Part shown: piece by piece, positions 59,471-64,000 of the stretch | Numbering within the stretch: the first letter of the stretch is position 1 | Layout of the letters: each line of letters starts with the position of its first letter | Source of the DNA: Eucommia ulmoides | Taxonomy: Eukaryota; Streptophyta; Magnoliopsida; Garryales; Eucommiaceae | Reading direction: 5' to 3' | Assembly: GCA_016647705.1 (NCBI GenBank) | Contig: CM028340.1 | Coordinates: forward strand, 10,803,001-10,867,000 | Length of the DNA stretch: 64,000 bases | Position numbers and translations under genes: made by a program | Notes under the pieces: model-generated | Told to the model about the DNA's origin: nothing | What the model saw: only the letters and a program-made list of their open reading frames with translations | Databases searched by the model: none

Positions 59471-59723
59471 GGGTTAATTACACTTTATCTTTAGGTCATT
59501 GTGTATTTTATCTCCCCATGATATTTTTGTCACTACTTTACCCCTATAGTTAGTTTTTGTTGCACTTTACCACCTGATATAGACACAACCACCGGAGGGC
59601 AAAGTGCTGATGAGGGGGTAAAGTGTAACAAAAGCCTAATAACATGGAATAAAGTGATGATGCGAATACCACAAGAGGACAAAGTGCAAAATGGCCTAAC
59701 TACGGGGTAAAGTATAATTAACC
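59471..59723. mobile_element. Short MITE with inverted repeats
   Basis: The left end GGGTTAATTACACTTTATC and the reverse complement of the right end TGGTTAATTATACTTTACC are inverted repeats. The interior repeats the palindromic words GGGGTAAAGTG/CACTTTACC. About 253 bp and non-coding. It sits between two module copies. Confidence 0.65.
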
Positions 59724-59734
59724 ATTTAATAGCC

Positions 59735-60946
59735 ATATGTTAGTATTTACAACAAGATTTTTAATTTATATTTTTAAAAAATTCAACATTTCGTTGAATT
59801 GTTGTAAGCATGGTGCGAAGTACTATATTGTCGCCCATGTAGGAATTGCCATATTTTTATTTTTATTGTTTTTTTTCCCGTTTTGAGAAGTCTCACTTTA
59901 CAAAATGACATTTGAATAAAGGATACCGATAATTAATAAACGCATCATCCCTTAATTTGTGAAATTTGAGTAACAAATATATGAAATCACCTTCATTAAA
60001 TAAATTTCTTTAAAATCTAAGCACACACCTTAGACCATCATGATTTTAGTTGAAAAAAAAAAATGACCTATTACTATTTTATTTGTTTGCAGATTCAATT
60101 GAAATAAATAAATAAACACATTACCAAGCATGTGACGATACTCTTGAATGACCAACAAGAGTGCGAGAGGGAGAGGTGAATATATTACTATATCCGTACA
60201 AAGGATTAATAGGTGGTAGTGAAAAATTGAGATATGGACCAATAAGAACGAGGAAAGTGGTGAGTTTCATATTTAAGCTATCGTTTTTGTTCCTCAATGT
60301 ATGTTTATATTCCTTCAATTATAAAATGGAATAGAAAAAAAAATGAAGCAAACACATTCTACTCCAAAAACCTATTCTAAAATTCGAGCAGCTAACCATG
60401 AATAGCTTTATTTTCTACTAATTTTAGACTCTCATATTATGAGTTTAAAAAAAAATATAAAAAAATTCTCAATATTAAAACATGAAATCTGTTGATATCA
60501 TTTGATTATTCTTATAAATTTTACTGTAATGATGTTATATAAATACCGAATATAAATAAATTATTAAAAATTTAAAAAATAATCATACAAATGAAATAAT
60601 ATTCTTATAATTCCCTTTTACTAATATAACATAAAATAACAAACAAATAACTATAAATTAAAATTAATTTTATTAACTTTTGTGAATCAATAAATTTTAA
60701 TTTAATTAATTTATATTGTATCTAATTTCTTTTTGGATGAAAATATTTTTTGATTCACGGTTATTTTATTAAATAATTTTTAAATGTCAAACATACACAT
60801 TAATCATATATTTTTGGATTAATTATAAATAAAAATAAATTAACTAAAAAAAAAAAGACAAAATTGAGTGGAGTCATTCATTATTTGATATATAAAAAAA
60901 ATAACTATGAAAAAAAAAATAAAAAAAAAATAAAAGAGGTATTCTC
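59735..60946. repeat. Local duplicated module, copy 4
   Basis: It matches 55,205-56,420 nearly end to end (TTAGTATTTACAACAAGATT, AAGCATGTGACGATACTC, AAATTGAGTGGA). It stops at 60,946, where a copia-like LTR begins; copy 2 continues uninterrupted at that point. Confidence 0.7.
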
Positions 60947-61405
60947 TATTGGAATATTTTATGAGCTAACATTAATTGAATTAATTGTTTTATAAAAATG
61001 AGTTAATGAATAATTTATTATTTAAGCAGCTCAAATAATCAGTTATCATATTTTGATTTGGGTTGTTGCGTCTTTTATGTAAAAGCTCAATTAAGTGCCA
61101 AATGTAGATTTAGGGTTTCGTTGAAACCCGTTATGGGAGGGCCCAACGAGAAACTCTAGTATATATATAATTAGGTCCTCTCCCTAGTCTAAATTAAAAG
61201 TTTTTTCTCACTGAAAGTCGCTACCACGAAATCTAAATTATAGGGAGGAAGACCTAGTTAGTAATCCATTGCGACAGATTCAATATCTTGCGATGGCCCA
61301 AATAGGTACGCTTTCGATTACCGTTCGTCATTGTTGTATCCTAATAATCATGTATGCTTTAAATTATTAATTTTGTTTTATTATGATTATAAGAAATAAG
61401 CAACA
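60947..61405 (+). mobile_element. 5' LTR of a copia-like element
   Basis: The left edge is fixed by comparison with the uninterrupted paralog at about 56,420. The right edge is CAACA at 61,405, two bases before a copia primer site. The words AAATAGGTACGCTTTCG near its end recall the LTR end at 44.5 kb (AAAAGGTACGCTTCCG), so the two may be distantly related families. The opening dinucleotide is not the canonical TG. Confidence 0.7.
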
Positions 61406-61407
61406 TG

Positions 61408-61420
61408 TGGTATCAGAGCC
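61408..61420 (+). other. Copia primer-binding site
   Basis: TGGTATCAGAGCC is an exact match to the plant copia consensus complementary to initiator tRNA-Met. Confidence 0.9.
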
Positions 61421-64000
61421 TACGTACATGATTAGGATCGACAATTGTTTTTTATATATATATATTTTTTATTTTCTATTCTTCACAAAACCGAAACTTG
61501 TGGCCACAATTTGATGAGATTCTTGCTTCTATTAACTGTGAAACATTAGGTCTTTTGTTCCTCTTGTTTTAAGCTTTAAATTGATATATGATACATGCCA
61601 TTTGGTTTCCAAATCAGAGAGTATTTTGTGGTTGAAATTTCTGCTACGAACCCTAGACAACTCCCGAAACCGAAACTTAGGGCTGTGATTTCATGTATTT
61701 TTTGCTTCGTTTGAATGTAAAAACTTAGGATTTTTATTTTTCTCTATTCAATCTTTAATTTGATATATTACACATGTTGTTTGGTTGTGTAATTAGGAAG
61801 TATTTCATGATTAAAGTTTCGGCTACGAAACCCTAGAAAATCGAGATTCACCTTTGAGATTAAAGAATATTGACACGTTTTTTGTTCAATTAAACGGCGT
61901 AGATAGGTTTTTAATTAATATTAGATACAAACCCATACAAAATTCGGTAGAAATATAGGTTAATATCGAGTTTTAGGTTTTTGGCAATGGAGGAGTGAGA
62001 AACCTTAAAACCACGACTTTGTTTTGATTTTTGGTGATATTTAACTTAATTTTTTTTCCAATTAAGTGTTATAAAAAACATATATCTACATAAACCCATA
62101 AAAAATTAGAGAAAATAACGCGATTTTAGGGTTTTTACACAACTGAGTCAAAACCAGGTCGAGTTAACCCGGTTCAGACCCGGCTGGAGGTTGAAGACAA
62201 CCTCCAGCTGGTCTGGCACTTTCCCACTCGTGCAATGGGAGAGTGGAGGCGCGTAACGCATATTCCGGGACCTATTTTGGGTCCCATTTTTTTCTGTACA
62301 CTTGTTTTTATGCCCTCTAACTTTATGTAAAATTTATTTGATTTTTTGAGAATTATAAATAATTTTTAGTTAATTATTACTTATTATGTGATTTAATTAA
62401 TTTAAAATTATTTTAGGCATACTTTTCCATTGAAAATTTTATAGAAATTATATTGGATGATTTGAGACAGGATTTCAATACTCACTCTCCATGTAATAAG
62501 ATTTATTGATGTGTACTCTCTTAATTAATTTAAATTCACATAATTATCGCGTAAAACGGTTGAGGGCCATTTTCATTCTTGAAACGATGGAATTTGGCTA
62601 AAATCACATCCGATTCAGAAGACCGTTTCTACCCAAAAACAAGGTATTGTTTGTCAAAAATAGTCACAGTTGACTTTCTGGTCAAATTTGGGCTTTTTAG
62701 GCCTTTTGAGCTTTTGAGTGTTCTATTTGGGCCATGAAATCTCACTCATATTGCACTGCATTACCTTGTTAATTATAAGGGTGGAGGTGAAGGAGATAAT
62801 TTCTCGGATTCCCTTATTCTTTTTGTTTTCTTTGTCGTTGACGGTCAAAATCGACGATTCTCTGTTTAATGGTCTTCGATTTTGATTTCGTCTCTCATCA
62901 CAGCGCAACACAAGGGAGGCGAATATAGGGTTATGATTTCGTCCCTGAAATTTGGCCTTAAAACAATGCAATTTTTTAAACGCTTTATACCCGAAAATTT
63001 AACTAGAATCTCACTTTGTCCAAGTAGTTTCAATTTAAACATATAAGATGTCTTATTAATTTTATATGTTATTTTCTGAAGTGTAATGGATTGAAACTAG
63101 TAATAGGCCCAATACCTCAAGACCCATTTGGGAATAGCCTGAAGGTAAAGCCAATAGATTCCAATTTTTTTATTCAGATAAAGCCCAAAACTCCAACAAA
63201 GTGTTAAAGCCATAAAAAATGATCCAAATAGAGATTAACTAGCCCATGTAGCATATTCTCATGATATCACTTTATTTTCTACTCACGGATGTGATAATGA
63301 TGAATACTTTTTGCGTTTGTCTCTGAGGATAGAGTTAGTCTTGAGTCTTTGAGTTATGAGATTGACATCTTCCAAAAGAATTTGAATTTTGAGCTTTGTA
63401 ATTATAGTGCTCTTATTTTTGTGATATTTTCTATATTTTCCTAATGCCTAATTTGTTGTTCTATATAATTTTTTCTCATGAATAGATTTTTCAAGTTTGA
63501 TCTTACTTATGATCTACACACTCAAAAAGATTAAGGAAAATCATAGTTATGAGCTATTTGATTGGTTATATAATCCTAGAAACTTAAAAGGGTATTTATT
63601 TATATCTTTTGGACTTGTTTGCTAATTGATCGTGCTGCATGATATTATTTATTTTTCTTATTAAAGAAATTTTGTTATTCTTCATCATCAAGTACAAAAG
63701 ATATTACTAAAAATATATATCACCTACCAATTCTCGACTTTTTTTTAATTAAAACCTCCATCAACAAAGAGGATGGTCGATCATTGCCCAACAATTATGA
63801 ATATCGTATAATCATTTTTTGAATCTTAAATTATTTTCTATTAAATAATTACCCCATCAAGATTTAGTTTTGCAGTTAAATCTCGAGACTTGCTATTTTA
63901 CAAAAGAGTTGCATATTAGGTAATATAGTCTTGAGAGACATCAAGTCTAAAGTAAATATTTTGACATTGAGCTTGTATTTGGATTGAGTCTCTTGCATAT
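61421..64000 (+). mobile_element. Non-coding interior of a copia-like element, running off the window
   Basis: No gag or pol domain was recognised in 2.58 kb. A degenerate repeat of roughly 190 bp occurs at about 61,535-61,690 and 61,715-61,850 (shared words TAATTTGATATAT.ACACATG and CTACGAA.CCCTAGA). The inverted words GGAGGTTGAAGACAACCTCC sit at about 62,186-62,205. No 3' LTR or polypurine tract was found before the end, so either a large non-coding element continues to the right or unrelated DNA begins somewhere inside this stretch. Confidence 0.5.

Noticed and set aside
55488-60318. Repeated minus-strand ORFs (MVHVSIFHHHLLIICMD and relatives at three places)
   Set aside because: They recur because the DNA module is duplicated; the differences include many replacements and one large insertion, with no sign of coding constraint.

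Overview
This is nuclear DNA from a flowering plant, most likely a eudicot. It is AT-rich and dominated by nested LTR retrotransposons of plant-only lineages (Ty3/gypsy Tat and Athila types, Ty1/copia), with Helitrons, MITEs and a spliced secreted-peptide gene. No bacterial-type gene, rRNA, tRNA or CRISPR array was seen. All calls were made by eye, without database searches, so lineage names rest on motifs, primer-binding sites and LTR ends.

Layout. 1-8.8 kb: a broken Tat-type element on the minus strand (about 3.7-8.7 kb), with a minisatellite beyond its 3' side (2.9-3.4 kb), a solo Athila-type LTR with a perfect 5-bp target duplication (1,492-2,866), and a small plus-strand coiled-coil-like ORF at the far left. 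8.9-9.7 kb: two head-to-tail non-autonomous Helitrons. 9.7-10.45 kb: a copia LTR piece with its primer-binding site. 10.47-33.8 kb: a second, plus-strand Tat element of about 9 kb that has been split by four later insertions: a whole-length non-autonomous Athila-type element in gag (11,377-16,442), a related gag-bearing element in the protease region (17,815-22,073), an LTR piece in the antisense extra ORF (25,833 to about 26,895), and a 3.8-kb solo LTR with a recent 709-bp tandem duplication inside the Tat 3' LTR (29,065-32,874).

33.8-46.9 kb: a Helitron fragment, a broken copia element with perfect target duplication (34,804-39,570), a tandem Helitron pair interrupted by a MITE (39.9-41.6 kb), a degenerate 'TTATTATCAAG' repeat field, and a small non-coding LTR element with perfect target duplication (44,129-45,911).

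46.9-47.8 kb holds the one convincing host gene: a two-exon, 74-residue, cysteine-rich secreted peptide on the minus strand with a TATA box and a possible poly(A) signal. It looks defensin-like but matches no family I can name.

48-61 kb is a field of locally duplicated non-coding modules carrying a hAT transposase fragment, a PIF/Harbinger-like element whose empty site is preserved in a paralogous copy, a truncated Tat fragment, a 33-base poly(C) tract, a composite AT minisatellite and a MITE. 60.9-64 kb is the LTR, primer-binding site and non-coding interior of another copia-like element that runs off the window.

The main biology is therefore genome history: a datable stack of insertions, plus one small secreted-peptide gene surviving among them. 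No multi-gene novel system was found.
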